Positions 51,202 to 60,657 of a DNA stretch of 64,000 nt are shown in pieces. The DNA is taken from the NCBI RefSeq assembly GCF_014302995.1, contig NZ_CP060295.1, positions 1,488,001 through 1,552,000 on the forward strand, given 5' to 3'. The stretch comes from Variovorax sp. PAMC26660 (lineage in GTDB: Bacteria > Pseudomonadota > Gammaproteobacteria > Burkholderiales > Burkholderiaceae_C). Position 1 is the stretch's first letter, and every line of letters begins with the position of its first letter. The notes below the pieces were generated by a model. That model was not told the origin of the DNA. It did no database searches and saw only the letters and a program-made list of their open reading frames with translations. The position numbers and the translations under genes were made by a program.

Positions 51202-52170
51202 ATGACCATCTACTTACTTCCAGCAGGTAACGCCCGCAAACCGGGCGATCTTAACGACCCCTCGGACGACCCCGAGGAGGTGGCCGAGCGCGACCTGAAT
51301 CCCCCCTGCGTGCTGGTGTTCAATGCCAGCGATCCGAGCGGGGCCGGGGGCCTGGGCGCCGACGCGCTGGCCATGGCTTCGGTGGGGGCGCACGTGCTGC
51401 CCGTGGTCACTGGCGCCTACGCCCGGGACACGGCCGAGATATTCGACCACTTTCCCTTCGACGAGGAAGCCATCGCCGAACAGGCGCGGGCCATCCTGGA
51501 AGACGTCGAAGTCCAGCTGATCAAGGTGGGCTTTGTCGGCTCCCCCGAGGCGCTGAGCACCATCGCCGAGACCGCCTCCGACTACCCCGAGGTGCCCCTG
51601 GTGGCCTACATGCCCAACCTGTCGTGGTGGGACGAGAACCTGATCGAAGGCTATCTGGACGCTTTCCGCGAACTGGTGTTGCCCCAGACCACGGTGTTGG
51701 TTGGCAACCACAGCACCCTGTGGCGATGGCTGCTTCCCGACTGGAGCGGCGAGCGTCCGCCCGGCGCGCGCGACATCGCCAAGGCGGCCGGCGAGTTCGG
51801 TGTGCCCTACACGCTGGTCACAGGCATGGTGCTGCCCGATCAGTTTATCGACAACGTGCTGGCCTCGCCACAGTCGGTGCTCACCAGCGAGAAATACGAG
51901 CGGCTCGAAGCCATCTTCGCCGGCGCCGGCGACACCCTGTCGGCCGCCCTGGCCGCGCTGCTCGCGAGCGGCACCGACCTCGTGGCCGCGACGACCGAGG
52001 CACTGGCCTACATGGACCGCTGCCTCGACGCGGGCTTTCGCCCCGGCATGGGCCACGTGCTGCCCGACCGCCTGTTCTGGGCCGAGCCCGAAGACGACGA
52101 GGACGATGACGATGACGACCCCGACGCCACGCCCGATTTCGCCTTGCCTCCTCACGACACCCGTCATTAG
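51202..52170 (+). CDS. thiD: Hydroxymethylpyrimidine/phosphomethylpyrimidine kinase, ThiD-like
   Basis: A 322-residue ribokinase-fold kinase that would phosphorylate HMP and HMP-phosphate in thiamine synthesis. The start of the fold is CVLVFNASDPSGAGGLGADA, where ThiD has S-D-P-x-G-G-A-G-I-Q-A; the catalytic C-terminal motif is FAGAGDTLSAALAALLASG (G-x-G-D). About 40 extra residues precede the fold, and the C-terminus is a run of Asp/Glu (PEDDEDDDDDDPDATPD) not found in classical ThiD. The sequence is relatively divergent, so a related pyrimidine or sugar kinase is possible. It is divergent from rubredoxin. Confidence 0.82.
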   Translation: MTIYLLPAGNARKPGDLNDPSDDPEEVAERDLNPPCVLVFNASDPSGAGGLGADALAMASVGAHVLPVVTGAYARDTAEIFDHFPFDEEAIAEQARAILEDVEVQLIKVGFVGSPEALSTIAETASDYPEVPLVAYMPNLSWWDENLIEGYLDAFRELVLPQTTVLVGNHSTLWRWLLPDWSGERPPGARDIAKAAGEFGVPYTLVTGMVLPDQFIDNVLASPQSVLTSEKYERLEAIFAGAGDTLSAALAALLASGTDLVAATTEALAYMDRCLDAGFRPGMGHVLPDRLFWAEPEDDEDDDDDDPDATPDFALPPHDTRH

Positions 52171-52530
52171 GATGGGACCTCGGGCTCGGTGCGTTGCTCT
52201 GGTTCGGGGCGCCGCTGTTCGGTTCAGGGTGACGCTCACGCCGACACGGGGCTCTTTTTCGCGAATGTCCCCCGCTTCGCTCCTCCTTTATTTAGCTAAA
52301 AAGAGCCCCGTATCGACGTGAGCGCTCAGAGCGGTCGTTGATCGCAGGATCAATGGCAGCGTGCCCCTGTGCGAATGACGCCGGGTGTTCCCCGCAGCGA
52401 AATAAAGGAGGAGCGAAGCGGGGGACATTCGCGGAGGGGAGCACCCGGTGTCATTCGCACTCGCCCTGAACAGCAACGCCCCAACGAACACAGCCCCGCA
52501 CTCCTTCCACAAAAACTTCCCGAAACCTCG
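52171..52530. repeat. Composite palindromic element in the thiD-hemL gap
   Basis: Six arms occur in the order A-B-A'-C-B'-C'. A (52231-52259) and A' (52298-52326) pair at 25 of 29 positions, ending AGAGCCCCGT. C (52369-52388) and C' (52441-52460) pair at 18 of 20. B (52260-52293) and B' (52400-52433) are perfect 34-base inverted repeats, containing GAATGTCCCCCGCTTCGCTC. B forms the loop of hairpin A-A', and B' the loop of hairpin C-C'. Thus two hairpins have different stems but perfectly complementary loops. No protein is encoded. It may be a repeated extragenic element in opposite orientations. Confidence 0.85.
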
Positions 52531-53817
<1,287 letters not shown>

Positions 53818-53916
53818 CCGCTCTTGCAAGCACCTGGCACAGGCCGCCCTGCAAGCACGGCACCATGCCATGGTGATGACAGCCGAGCACGCAAAAAATC
53901 GGCGCGCGCTTTCGCG

Positions 53917-54038
53917 GCTTTCAAGATCGCGGCGTGTATATTGCCCCCGCGCTCTGCGAAGCAGGCTTCGCAGAGCGCAGCACACGGGGAGGAAAACATC
54001 GCGGCCGCCGCAGAAGCGGCCAGAGAGATTTTCAGAAC
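53917..54038 (+). pseudogene. Decayed duplicate of the hemL 3' end
   Basis: Sequence 53917-54038 copies the hemL end (53690-53814): CGCGGCGTGTATATTGCCCC with CGCGGCGTGTACATCGCGCC, GAAGCAGGCTT in both, GAAAACATCGCGGCCGCCGC with GAAGACATCGCGGCCACCAT, and GAGATTTTCAG with GACATCTTCAG. Translated it reads [16 protein letters not shown] then ENIAAAAEAAREIF, with an insertion or deletion shifting the frame near the middle. It cannot be translated alone. CTCTGCGAAG and CTTCGCAGAG form a 10-bp hairpin at 53951-53974. A partial tandem duplication is the simplest origin. Confidence 0.82.
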
Positions 54039-54048
54039 GCCATCGACC

Positions 54049-54522
54049 ATGAACGCCTTGCGCCTGCTGCCGGCATTGAGTGCTTCCCTTCTTTTCCCCG
54101 GCCTCGCGCTTGCACAGTCCTTCGAGCCGAAGAACATCTGGATCAATCCGGGTTTCTATTCGGCGCACTTCGACAGCGGCAGAGGCCTCGAGAACGTCAA
54201 CCAGGGGCTGGGCTTCGAGTACCCGCTGAGCGACACCTACCGCATCACGGCCGGCACCTTCCACAACAGCGACCGCAAGCAATCGAACTACGTCGGCCTG
54301 TATGTGCTGCCCTTCGAGTTCTACGGCGTGAAGTTCGGCGCGGTGGTGGGCGGCTTCGACGGCTACCCGAACTACCGCAACGGCAACTGGTTCCCCGCCA
54401 TCATTCCGACGGCCGCCATCGAAGGCAAGAACTGGGGACTGAACATCGCGTACGTGCCGACGATCAAGAACCGGCTGTACGGTGCACTCACCTTCCAGTT
54501 GAAGTACCGGTTCGGAGAATAG
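54049..54522 (+). CDS. Small outer-membrane-like beta-barrel protein, PagP-like in pattern
   Basis: A 157-residue exported protein. The signal peptide is MNALRLLPALSASLLFPGLA then LAQ. The mature chain alternates polar and hydrophobic residues as in an eight-stranded barrel, with NPGFYSAHFDSGRGLENVNQ, LGFEYPLSDTYRITAGTFHN and a terminal ALTFQLKYRF ending with an aromatic residue as outer-membrane proteins do. It superficially follows the PagP pattern (H after G-F-Y-S, G-x-E-Y, T-A-G-x-F-x-N-S), but I cannot confirm the catalytic residues. Starting 11 bases after the hemL-like remnant, it may use the hemL promoter. It is possibly lipid-modifying. Confidence 0.6.
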   Translation: MNALRLLPALSASLLFPGLALAQSFEPKNIWINPGFYSAHFDSGRGLENVNQGLGFEYPLSDTYRITAGTFHNSDRKQSNYVGLYVLPFEFYGVKFGAVVGGFDGYPNYRNGNWFPAIIPTAAIEGKNWGLNIAYVPTIKNRLYGALTFQLKYRFGE

Positions 54523-54525
54523 GCT

Positions 54526-54615
54526 CACCCCCAGGCTACGCGCACTTCGTGTCGCTTCGCCAACCCCCTACCGGGGGCAACACCAGCGGCCCGGCAAAGC
54601 CGGTTCCGCGGTGTT
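54526..54615. repeat. Extragenic repeat between convergent genes
   Basis: Contains CCCCCTACCGGGGG as a hairpin (about 54566-54579) and CCGGCAAAGCCGG as another (54590-54602). This whole cassette, with CGCACTTCGTGTCGCTTCGC nearby, closely resembles sequences I know between genes of Variovorax and relatives. It lies between two convergent stop codons and may act as a weak bidirectional terminator. The repeat assignment needs a genome-wide search. Confidence 0.55.
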
Positions 54616-54639
54616 CTCGAAGAAGCTGAAGAAGCCCCT

Positions 54640-56247
54640 TCAATGCCTGAAGTGGCGCACGCCTGACAACACCATGACCACGCCGCGCTCGTCTGCGGCA
54701 TCGATCACTTCCTGATCGCGCATTGAGCCACCCGGCTGGATGACGCAGCTCGCGCCCGCATCGACCACCACGTCGAGGCCGTCGCGGAACGGGAAGAAGG
54801 CGTCGCTCGCCACTGCGGTGTTCTTCAGCGACAAGCCGGCGTGTTCTGCCTTGATGCTCGCGATGCGTGCCGAGTCGAGGCGGCTCATCTGGCCCGCGCC
54901 AACGCCCATGGTCATGCCATCGGCACAGAACACGATGGCGTTGCTCTTGACGTACTTCGCGACCTTCCATGCGAACAGCAGGTCTTGCAGTTGCTGCGGC
55001 GTGGGCTGCTTCTTGCTGACGACCTTGAGGTCGCTGGCCGCGAGCTCGTGGTTGTCGGCGGTCTGGATCAGCAGGCCCGAGCCGACGCGCTTGACGTCCA
55101 TCGCATTGCGGCCGTTGTCCCAGTCGCTCGCGCCGCCCTTGGGCAGCGCGATTTCGAGCACGCGCACATTGAGCTTGGCCTTGGTGGCCTGGAAGACTTC
55201 GAGTGCTTCGGGCGTGTAGCCCGGTGCCATCAGCACTTCGACGAACTGCTTGGCGATCTCCTGCGCGGTTGCGCCATCGACCGGGCGATTGAAGGCGATG
55301 ATGCCGCCGAAGGCCGAGGTCGGGTCGGTCTTGAAGGCCTTGCCATAGGCTTCGGCCGCGTCCTTGCCCACGGCCACGCCGCAGGGGTTGGCGTGCTTGA
55401 CGATCACGCAGGCCGGCACGTCGAAGCTCTTGACGCATTCCCATGCGGCGTCCGCATCGGCGATGTTGTTGTAGCTGAGTTCCTTGCCCTGCAGTTGCTT
55501 GGCCGACACGAGCGAGCCGGGTGCCGGATGCAGGTCGCGGTAGAACGCGGCCTGCTGGTGCGGGTTCTCGCCGTAGCGCAGGTCCTGCACCTTCACGAAA
55601 CGGCCATTGCTTTGCGCGGGGAACAGCGAGCGCTTGGGCGCGGGCTGGCCGATGCTGGCATCGAAGTCGATGGCCGAGAGGTAGTCGCTGATGGCGCCGT
55701 CGTAGTCGGCGATGCGGTTGAACGCGGCCACCGAGAACGCGAACTTGGTCTTGTCACTGAGCTGGCCGTCGGCCTTCAGCTCGGCCAATGCCACGGCGTA
55801 CTGCGACGCGTCGGTGAGCACGCCGACGTCCTTCCAGTTCTTGGCCGCGCTGCGCACCATGGCCGGGCCGCCGATGTCGATGTTCTCGATCGCGTCTTCG
55901 AGCGTGCAGCCGGGCTTGGCCACGGTCGCCTCGAACGGATAGAGATTGACGATCAACAGGTCGATGGTGTCGATGCCGTGTTCCTTGATCGCCGCCACGT
56001 GGGCGGGCAGGTCGCGGCGCGCGAGCAGGCCGCCGTGGATCTTCGGATGCAGCGTCTTCACGCGGCCGTCGAGCATTTCAGGAAAGCCGGTGTGGTCGGC
56101 GACTTCGGTCACTGGCAGGCCGGCGTCGGCCAGCAGCTTGGCGGTGCCGCCGGTGGACAACAGCTTGATGCCCAGCGCATGCAGCGCCTGGGCGAATTCA
56201 AGGATGCCGGTTTTGTCGGAAACGGAGATGAGTGCAGTCTGGGCCAT
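54640..56247 (-). CDS. purH: Bifunctional AICAR transformylase/IMP cyclohydrolase
   Basis: A 535-residue enzyme catalysing the last two steps of IMP synthesis. The N-terminal cyclohydrolase domain starts [20 protein letters not shown] and includes [20 protein letters not shown] and [20 protein letters not shown]. The C-terminal transformylase domain shows [32 protein letters not shown] and [20 protein letters not shown]. It lies 16 bases behind fis and appears to be co-transcribed with dusB and fis. Confidence 0.97.
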   Translation of the reverse strand: MAQTALISVSDKTGILEFAQALHALGIKLLSTGGTAKLLADAGLPVTEVADHTGFPEMLDGRVKTLHPKIHGGLLARRDLPAHVAAIKEHGIDTIDLLIVNLYPFEATVAKPGCTLEDAIENIDIGGPAMVRSAAKNWKDVGVLTDASQYAVALAELKADGQLSDKTKFAFSVAAFNRIADYDGAISDYLSAIDFDASIGQPAPKRSLFPAQSNGRFVKVQDLRYGENPHQQAAFYRDLHPAPGSLVSAKQLQGKELSYNNIADADAAWECVKSFDVPACVIVKHANPCGVAVGKDAAEAYGKAFKTDPTSAFGGIIAFNRPVDGATAQEIAKQFVEVLMAPGYTPEALEVFQATKAKLNVRVLEIALPKGGASDWDNGRNAMDVKRVGSGLLIQTADNHELAASDLKVVSKKQPTPQQLQDLLFAWKVAKYVKSNAIVFCADGMTMGVGAGQMSRLDSARIASIKAEHAGLSLKNTAVASDAFFPFRDGLDVVVDAGASCVIQPGGSMRDQEVIDAADERGVVMVLSGVRHFRH

Positions 56248-56263
56248 GGGGTATGCCGTGGAG

Positions 56264-56500
56264 TTATTTCAAAAGTTTGTGCTCGACCAGCTTCTTGCGA
56301 AGGGTGTTGCGATTCAGGCCCAACCATTGCGCGGCTTTGGATTGGTTGCCCTCCGCGCGCGTCATCACGACGTCGAGCAGGGGTTTCTCGACCACGCGCA
56401 CGAGCATCTCGTACATGCCGTCGGGTTCGGTGCCGCGCAGATCGCGAAAGTAGCTGTCCAGACTGGTGCGCACGCAGTCCTCGATGTGTTTCTTGCTCAT
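56264..56500 (-). CDS. fis: Fis-family nucleoid/transcription factor
   Basis: A 78-residue DNA-binding protein. The C-terminal helix-turn-helix reads [20 protein letters not shown] then [18 protein letters not shown], the standard Fis sequence (N-Q-x-K-A-A-x-x-L-G-I-N-R-x-T-L-R-K-K-L). It is shorter than E. coli Fis (98 residues), lacking part of the N-terminal Hin-activation arm, as is normal in Betaproteobacteria. MSKKHIED at 56500 was chosen; a GAAGAAG leader precedes it. It lies 17 bases behind dusB and 16 bases before purH. Confidence 0.96.
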   Translation of the reverse strand: MSKKHIEDCVRTSLDSYFRDLRGTEPDGMYEMLVRVVEKPLLDVVMTRAEGNQSKAAQWLGLNRNTLRKKLVEHKLLK

Positions 56501-56517
56501 TGCTTCTTCTCTTCTTC

Positions 56518-57576
56518 TCAATCGACGGCGCAAGCCGCCTCCTCTTCACCGGACAGCTCTTCGTCTGCCTGGTGTGCAGGCATGCGGTCCATCCGGTCCG
56601 CAAGCCCGTCGAAATAATCACCGACGGCGCGCAGTTGCTCGCCGCAGTCCTCGATGCTGTTCATCCGCCCGCGAAAGGCCTCGCCGTCGGGCAGGGTGCG
56701 CACGTACCAGCCGATGTGCTTGCGCGCGGTGCGCACGCCGCTGTAGTCGCCGTACAGCGCATAGTGCTCCACCAGATGGTCGAGCAGCAAGCGGCGCACT
56801 TCCGCCACCAGCGGCGGCGCGCGGTACGTGCCCGTTTCCAGGAAGTGCGCGATCTCGCGAAAGATCCAGGGGCGGCCTTGCGCGGCGCGGCCGATCATCA
56901 CCGCATCGGCGCCGGTGGCCGCGAGCACGTCGCGTGCTTTCTCCGGCGAACGGATATCGCCGTTGGCCACCACCGGCACGCGCACCGCGGCCTTCACTGC
57001 CGCGATGGTGTCGTATTCGGCGTGCCCCTTGTAGCCCTGCTCGCGCGTGCGTCCGTGCACCGTGAGCATCTGCACGCCGGCCGATTCGAAATCGCGCGCA
57101 AGCTTCACCGCGTTGCGCTGTTCGTCGCTCCAACCGGTGCGCATCTTGAGCGTGACCGGCACGTTGTACGGCTGCGCGGCATCGACCACGGCCTGCACGA
57201 TTTCCAAAGCCAGCGGCTCGTCGCGCATCAGCGCAGAGCCAGCCCACTTGTTGCAGACCTTCTTGGCCGGGCAGCCCATGTTGATGTCGATGATCTGCGC
57301 GCCACGCTCGATGTTGTAGACCGTGGCCTCGGCCATCATGGCTGCGTCGGTGCCGGCGATCTGAACGGCAATGGGGCCCGGCTCGCCGTCGTGGTTGGCG
57401 CGGCGCGAAGTCTTGAGCGTGCCCCACAGTTCCTTGCGCGACGTGACCATCTCGCTGACCGCATAGCCGGCGCCGAGTTCGCGGCACAGCATGCGGAAGG
57501 GCCGGTCCGTCACGCCGGCCATGGGCGCGACGAACAGGCGGTTTTCCAGCGTGTGTGTGCCGATCTGCAAGGTCAT
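56518..57576 (-). CDS. dusB: tRNA-dihydrouridine synthase B
   Basis: A 352-residue FMN enzyme that reduces uridine in the tRNA D loop. Marks: LFVAPMAGVTDRPFRMLCRE, MVTSRKELWG, IDINMGCPAKKVCNKWAGSA with the catalytic Cys region, TVHGRTREQGYKGHAEYD, ANGDIRSPEKARDVLAATGA and DAVMIGRAAQGRPWIFREI. The start at 57576 (MTLQIGTHTLENRLFVAP) removes an unconserved upstream 36-residue extension. The dusB-fis operon is ancient and conserved in Gammaproteobacteria and Betaproteobacteria. Confidence 0.96.
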   Translation of the reverse strand: MTLQIGTHTLENRLFVAPMAGVTDRPFRMLCRELGAGYAVSEMVTSRKELWGTLKTSRRANHDGEPGPIAVQIAGTDAAMMAEATVYNIERGAQIIDINMGCPAKKVCNKWAGSALMRDEPLALEIVQAVVDAAQPYNVPVTLKMRTGWSDEQRNAVKLARDFESAGVQMLTVHGRTREQGYKGHAEYDTIAAVKAAVRVPVVANGDIRSPEKARDVLAATGADAVMIGRAAQGRPWIFREIAHFLETGTYRAPPLVAEVRRLLLDHLVEHYALYGDYSGVRTARKHIGWYVRTLPDGEAFRGRMNSIEDCGEQLRAVGDYFDGLADRMDRMPAHQADEELSGEEEAACAVD

Positions 57577-57750
57577 TTGGAAGGAAGCGGTGCGAGCTCG
57601 GCTGCTGAAAAATGAGGCACGATTGTAGCCACCCCGCATTTCAGCGACTGAAACGATTTGCGCCTTTGGCACAGGCGTAAACACCAGTGGTTCGCGGGGC
57701 TTTCTCCCACATGGTTGCGACGTGAGCGCTGCCTATACTTCGCCGACTCT

Positions 57751-58221
57751 ATGCAAGCCTGGCTCGACTCCCTCATGGCGCTGCTGGCGCTGCCGCAGTA
57801 CGGTCTGTCGACCCTGTTCGTCGCCGCATTCGTCTCCGCGACATTGCTGCCGGTGGGCTCCGAGCCCGTTCTGTTCGGCCTGCTCAAGCTCAACCCCGAC
57901 ATGTTCTGGCCGGCCATCGCGGTGGCGACCGTAGGCAACACGCTGGGGGGTGCAGTCGACTGGTGGATGGGCTACGGCGCCCACAAGGTGGCCGACAAGT
58001 ACTCGCACTCGAAGCACCATGTGCGCGTGCTCGGCTGGCTCGAACGGCTCGGGCCCAAGGCCTGCCTGCTGGCCTGGCTGCCGCTGGTGGGCGATCCGCT
58101 GTGCGCGGTGGCGGGCTGGCTCAAGCTGCCGTTCTGGCCTTGCGTGGCCTACATGGCGATCGGGAAATTCCTGCGCTACGTGACCATGACGGTCGCGCTG
58201 CTCTACGTCTTCCCGTCCTGA
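57751..58221 (+). CDS. YqaA-family (DedA/SNARE-associated) membrane protein
   Basis: A 156-residue inner-membrane protein with four to five helices. It reads GLSTLFVAAFVSATLLPVGS, then VATVGNTLGGAVDWWMGYGA and PKACLLAWLPLVGDPLCAVA, which match the VTT/DedA-like YqaA group (F-x-S-A-T-L-L-P-x-x-S-E and G-N-x-x-G-x-x-x-x-Y-x-x-G). DedA proteins are polyprenyl-phosphate or phospholipid flippases and help envelope homeostasis. It is divergent from dusB and converges on the GST. The TATACT at 57734 may be its -10. Confidence 0.85.
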   Translation: MQAWLDSLMALLALPQYGLSTLFVAAFVSATLLPVGSEPVLFGLLKLNPDMFWPAIAVATVGNTLGGAVDWWMGYGAHKVADKYSHSKHHVRVLGWLERLGPKACLLAWLPLVGDPLCAVAGWLKLPFWPCVAYMAIGKFLRYVTMTVALLYVFPS

Positions 58222-58231
58222 GACCAGCGCC

Positions 58232-58906
58232 TCAGCTCAACAGGCCGTAAGGGCCGCCGCGCTCCAGCGCGCGCTTGTACGCAGGACGCGCGTGGATGCG
58301 CTCCAGATACGCCATGAGTTTGGGCCGCTTCGCATCGAGCCCGCCGCGCGCCTGCGAGGCTTCGACCGGGAAGCTCATCTGGATGTCCGCGCCCGTGAAC
58401 GCATCGCCCGCGAACCACTCGCACTTGCCCAGCTCTGCTTCCATGAAGTTCAGGTGGCTCGCGATATTCGGATTGATGAACGCCGACTTGGCCTTGGACG
58501 CGATCGCCTTGGCAACCGGCTTCGCGAAGAACGGCATCTTGCTCGTCTCGATCCGGTCGAACACCAGCTTCAGCAACAGCGGCGACATGGCCGTGCCTTC
58601 GGCAAAGTGCAGCCAGTAGCGATAACGGATCGCGTCCGGCGTGCCGGCCGCAGGCGCCAGGCGGCCATTGCCGTAACGCTCGATGAGCGTCTCGACGATC
58701 GCGCCCGATTCCGCGAGGGTGATGCCGTCATCCGTCGTTACCACCGGTGACTTGCCCAGCGGATGCACGGCCCGCAGCGAAGCGGGCGCCAACATGGTCT
58801 GCGCATCGCGCTGGTAGTGAACGATCTCGTAAGGCAACTCGAGCTCTTCGAGCAGCCAGAGCACACGTTGCGAGCGCGAGTTGTTGAGGTGGTGGACGGT
58901 GAGCAT
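58232..58906 (-). CDS. Glutathione S-transferase family protein
   Basis: A 224-residue protein. The N-terminal thioredoxin-like domain is MLTVHHLNNSRSQRVLWLLE, followed by LAPASLRAVHPLGKSPVVTT and DDGITLAESGAIVETLIERY, where the gamma-Glu-binding E-S-x-A-I is visible. The C-terminal helical domain includes NFMEAELGKCEWFAGDAFTG ADIQ-type sequence. The N-S-x-S-Q-R pattern places a Ser at the catalytic position, as in bacterial beta- or theta-like GSTs. It conjugates or binds glutathione to small electrophiles; the target is unknown. The start at 58906 was chosen; the longer frame adds non-conserved sequence. Confidence 0.92.
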   Translation of the reverse strand: MLTVHHLNNSRSQRVLWLLEELELPYEIVHYQRDAQTMLAPASLRAVHPLGKSPVVTTDDGITLAESGAIVETLIERYGNGRLAPAAGTPDAIRYRYWLHFAEGTAMSPLLLKLVFDRIETSKMPFFAKPVAKAIASKAKSAFINPNIASHLNFMEAELGKCEWFAGDAFTGADIQMSFPVEASQARGGLDAKRPKLMAYLERIHARPAYKRALERGGPYGLLS

Positions 58907-59068
58907 GGCGGCGGACCTTGTGGAGAAATCGGGGCGCGCGCAGTCTAACCAACAACAGGAACTACGGGGCTTTGACACCCATCGACACGGTGTCCCCGCC
59001 TACAGGGAACCGGAGTGCTCGCTTCCTGCACTCGCCCGAATGAAAAACCTCTCCGGCCCAGGAAGCCC

Positions 59069-59356
59069 TTGGCAGCCGTGTTCTGGCTCGATGCCCTCGC
59101 CTGCCACGCGTGGGCGCTGCAGTTGCCGGCCGTGCAGATTGCACCGGTTGGAGGCCTGCGCGTGTTCGCCATCGGCAGCCCGCACGGACTCGAACTCACG
59201 TTGACCGAAGGGCCGATCTCCGCCTTGCGGCCCCGGTCGCGAGGCCAGCTGCCGATCATCCAGACCTCCGCGCCGGTGTCCACGGGCTCCCGCGGCGACG
59301 GGCTGTTCGATGACGAAGCCGGCCTGGTGACAATCGAGACCGTTTCCCGCCTTGCA
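59069..59356 (+). pseudogene. Trypsin-like (HtrA-type) serine protease remnant
   Basis: The plus-strand frame reads ALQLPAVQIAPVGGLRVFAI, then GSPHGLELTLTEGPISALRP and IIQTSAPVSTGSRGDGLFDD. This is the second half of a trypsin-like domain of HtrA-type proteins, normally V-x-A-I-G-x-P-x-G-L-E-x-T-L-x-x-G-x-I-S, then I-Q-T-S-A-P-I-S-P-G-S-S-G-G-x-L-F. The catalytic serine motif G-S-S-G-G is G-S-R-G-D, so the nucleophile is lost. The N-terminal half with His and Asp is missing. Strong third-position G/C remains in this stretch, so decay is recent or the piece was captured. Confidence 0.65.
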
Positions 59357-59785
59357 TCAGCGCGCAAAGACGGGCGCCGCGACGAAGTGGTGAAGCGGCA
59401 TCCAGCTGTCCGAGACGGTCCATACGCCATTCACCCTCGCTACAGCAAAGGCAAGCGGCCGCAGCACTTCATCGGGAAGTTCAACCTGAACATAAATCCG
59501 TCCCCTTTCCCGTTTGTACAAGACGGTTGAAACAGCGAGGACGTCGTCGCGCTGCTGGGCGATGGCGCAAAGACGCTCATGTACCCGCTCCTGGAGCCGC
59601 TCGCCGCCGAGGTCTTTCGCCCCGTCTTCTTCCAGAGGATTCAGCACCTGAAAATTGGCCGCCTCGCCAAGGAATGCGATACCCAATGGAGGAAGCGTCC
59701 CGTCCCTGCGCATGATTTGCTCGCCTGCCTGGGTAGAGGCAAACACGACTTGGGCCAGGAGATCGTCGTTGGAAGTCGAGGTCAT
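59357..59785 (-). CDS. Hypothetical protein
   Basis: A 142-residue soluble-looking protein of unknown family. It begins MTSTSNDDLLAQVVFASTQA and has a central acidic helical region, then YKRERGRIYVQVELPDEVLR and VNGVWTVSDSWMPLHHFVAA. Third-position G/C bias in this frame supports a real gene. It follows the exported gene at 59803-60657 by 17 bases on the same strand and is likely co-transcribed with it. The protease remnant on the plus strand ends against its 3' end. Confidence 0.6.
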   Translation of the reverse strand: MTSTSNDDLLAQVVFASTQAGEQIMRRDGTLPPLGIAFLGEAANFQVLNPLEEDGAKDLGGERLQERVHERLCAIAQQRDDVLAVSTVLYKRERGRIYVQVELPDEVLRPLAFAVARVNGVWTVSDSWMPLHHFVAAPVFAR

Positions 59786-59802
59786 TGCAGCTCGCGGCGA
59801 TG

Positions 59803-60657
59803 TCAGCCGCCGGTGCTTTCTTTGCGGATCAGCCATTGGCTGCCCGAGCGCTGCAACTCCAGCGTCTTGCGGCTGGCCTCCCTCAGCTTGTCCGCGCGGT
59901 AGTTCTGCCGAAATCGAGCACTCGCGGTCTGACCGTTGATGCCGATCACCAGGTCTTCAACGGCGACGTCGATGCTCGACTTGCCGGTAATGCGGGCACG
60001 GCGTTCTTCTTCCCAGCTCTTGCGGCTCTGGCTGCGGGCTGGTGTGAACTCGGGCGCATAGGCCGCCAAGTAGCGATCCATGTCCCGGGCCGACCAGGCC
60101 GAGGCCCAGGCGTGCACGGCCGCTTCGACCTCGGCAACGCTGGCACCGGGCGCCGAGGGCGGCGATGGCTGGGTAGCAGGCTTGGCCGGCGCCACGGTGA
60201 TGTCCGGCACCTCTCGCGCTATCGCATACCCCGTGAAGCTCCAGTTGTTGTTCTCCATCGCAAAGCTGATCTTTTCGGAGGCTCTTTTCCCGCTGTTCAA
60301 GTGGGTGGAGAACACGACATTGGCATAGAGACCCGCGGGGAAACCGGACTCGTTGTCCGCCAGGTACTTGAGGCGCGTCACAGTCGACCAATCGCGGTCC
60401 ACCACAGGCCCCATGGACTGCCGTGCCTTTCGCGTGGCCTGGATAAAGGTGGCCTTGCTCATGCGGCTCTTCAGCACACTGGAGCCCGAATCCCAAAGCT
60501 CGCCCGATCGGTCGGCGTCGGCTTTCTGAAGAATTTCGGTCGCGGCGCGGAGCAATTCATCGGACGCCACGTCCGGCACCTGTGCCGCCGCGGCAGCGAT
60601 CTGCAAACCCGCAGCCATGAGACATCCGGCAAGAAGCCGCGTGAAGAATTGATTCAT
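59803..60657 (-). CDS. Exported protein with DUF4019-like and Cds6/SnoaL-like domains
   Basis: A 284-residue exported protein. Signal peptide MNQFFTRLLAGCLMAAGLQI then AAAAAQ. The first domain (about 30-150) resembles DUF4019: DLLRAATEIL-type helices, GELWDSGSSVLKSRMSKATF, then ARQSMGPVVDRDWSTVTRLK and GLYANVVFSTHLNSGKRASE. After a Pro-rich linker (APAKPATQPSPPSAPGAS) comes a SnoaL-like cone domain as at the end of some L,D-transpeptidases: VEAAVHAWASAWSARDMDRY, LAAYAPEFTPARSQSRKSWE. Neither domain has a known catalytic set. It probably acts in the periplasm. Confidence 0.72.
   Translation of the reverse strand: MNQFFTRLLAGCLMAAGLQIAAAAAQVPDVASDELLRAATEILQKADADRSGELWDSGSSVLKSRMSKATFIQATRKARQSMGPVVDRDWSTVTRLKYLADNESGFPAGLYANVVFSTHLNSGKRASEKISFAMENNNWSFTGYAIAREVPDITVAPAKPATQPSPPSAPGASVAEVEAAVHAWASAWSARDMDRYLAAYAPEFTPARSQSRKSWEEERRARITGKSSIDVAVEDLVIGINGQTASARFRQNYRADKLREASRKTLELQRSGSQWLIRKESTGG

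Noticed and set aside
53951-53974. CTCTGCGAAG/CTTCGCAGAG hairpin as a hemL terminator
   Set aside because: The stem is strong but no T run follows, and it lies in the degenerate hemL copy over 130 bases past the stop, so it is noted only as a hairpin.
58945-59430. Minus-strand 161-codon open frame opposite the protease remnant
   Set aside because: The plus-strand reading has HtrA-type similarity and better codon bias; the minus reading has neither.
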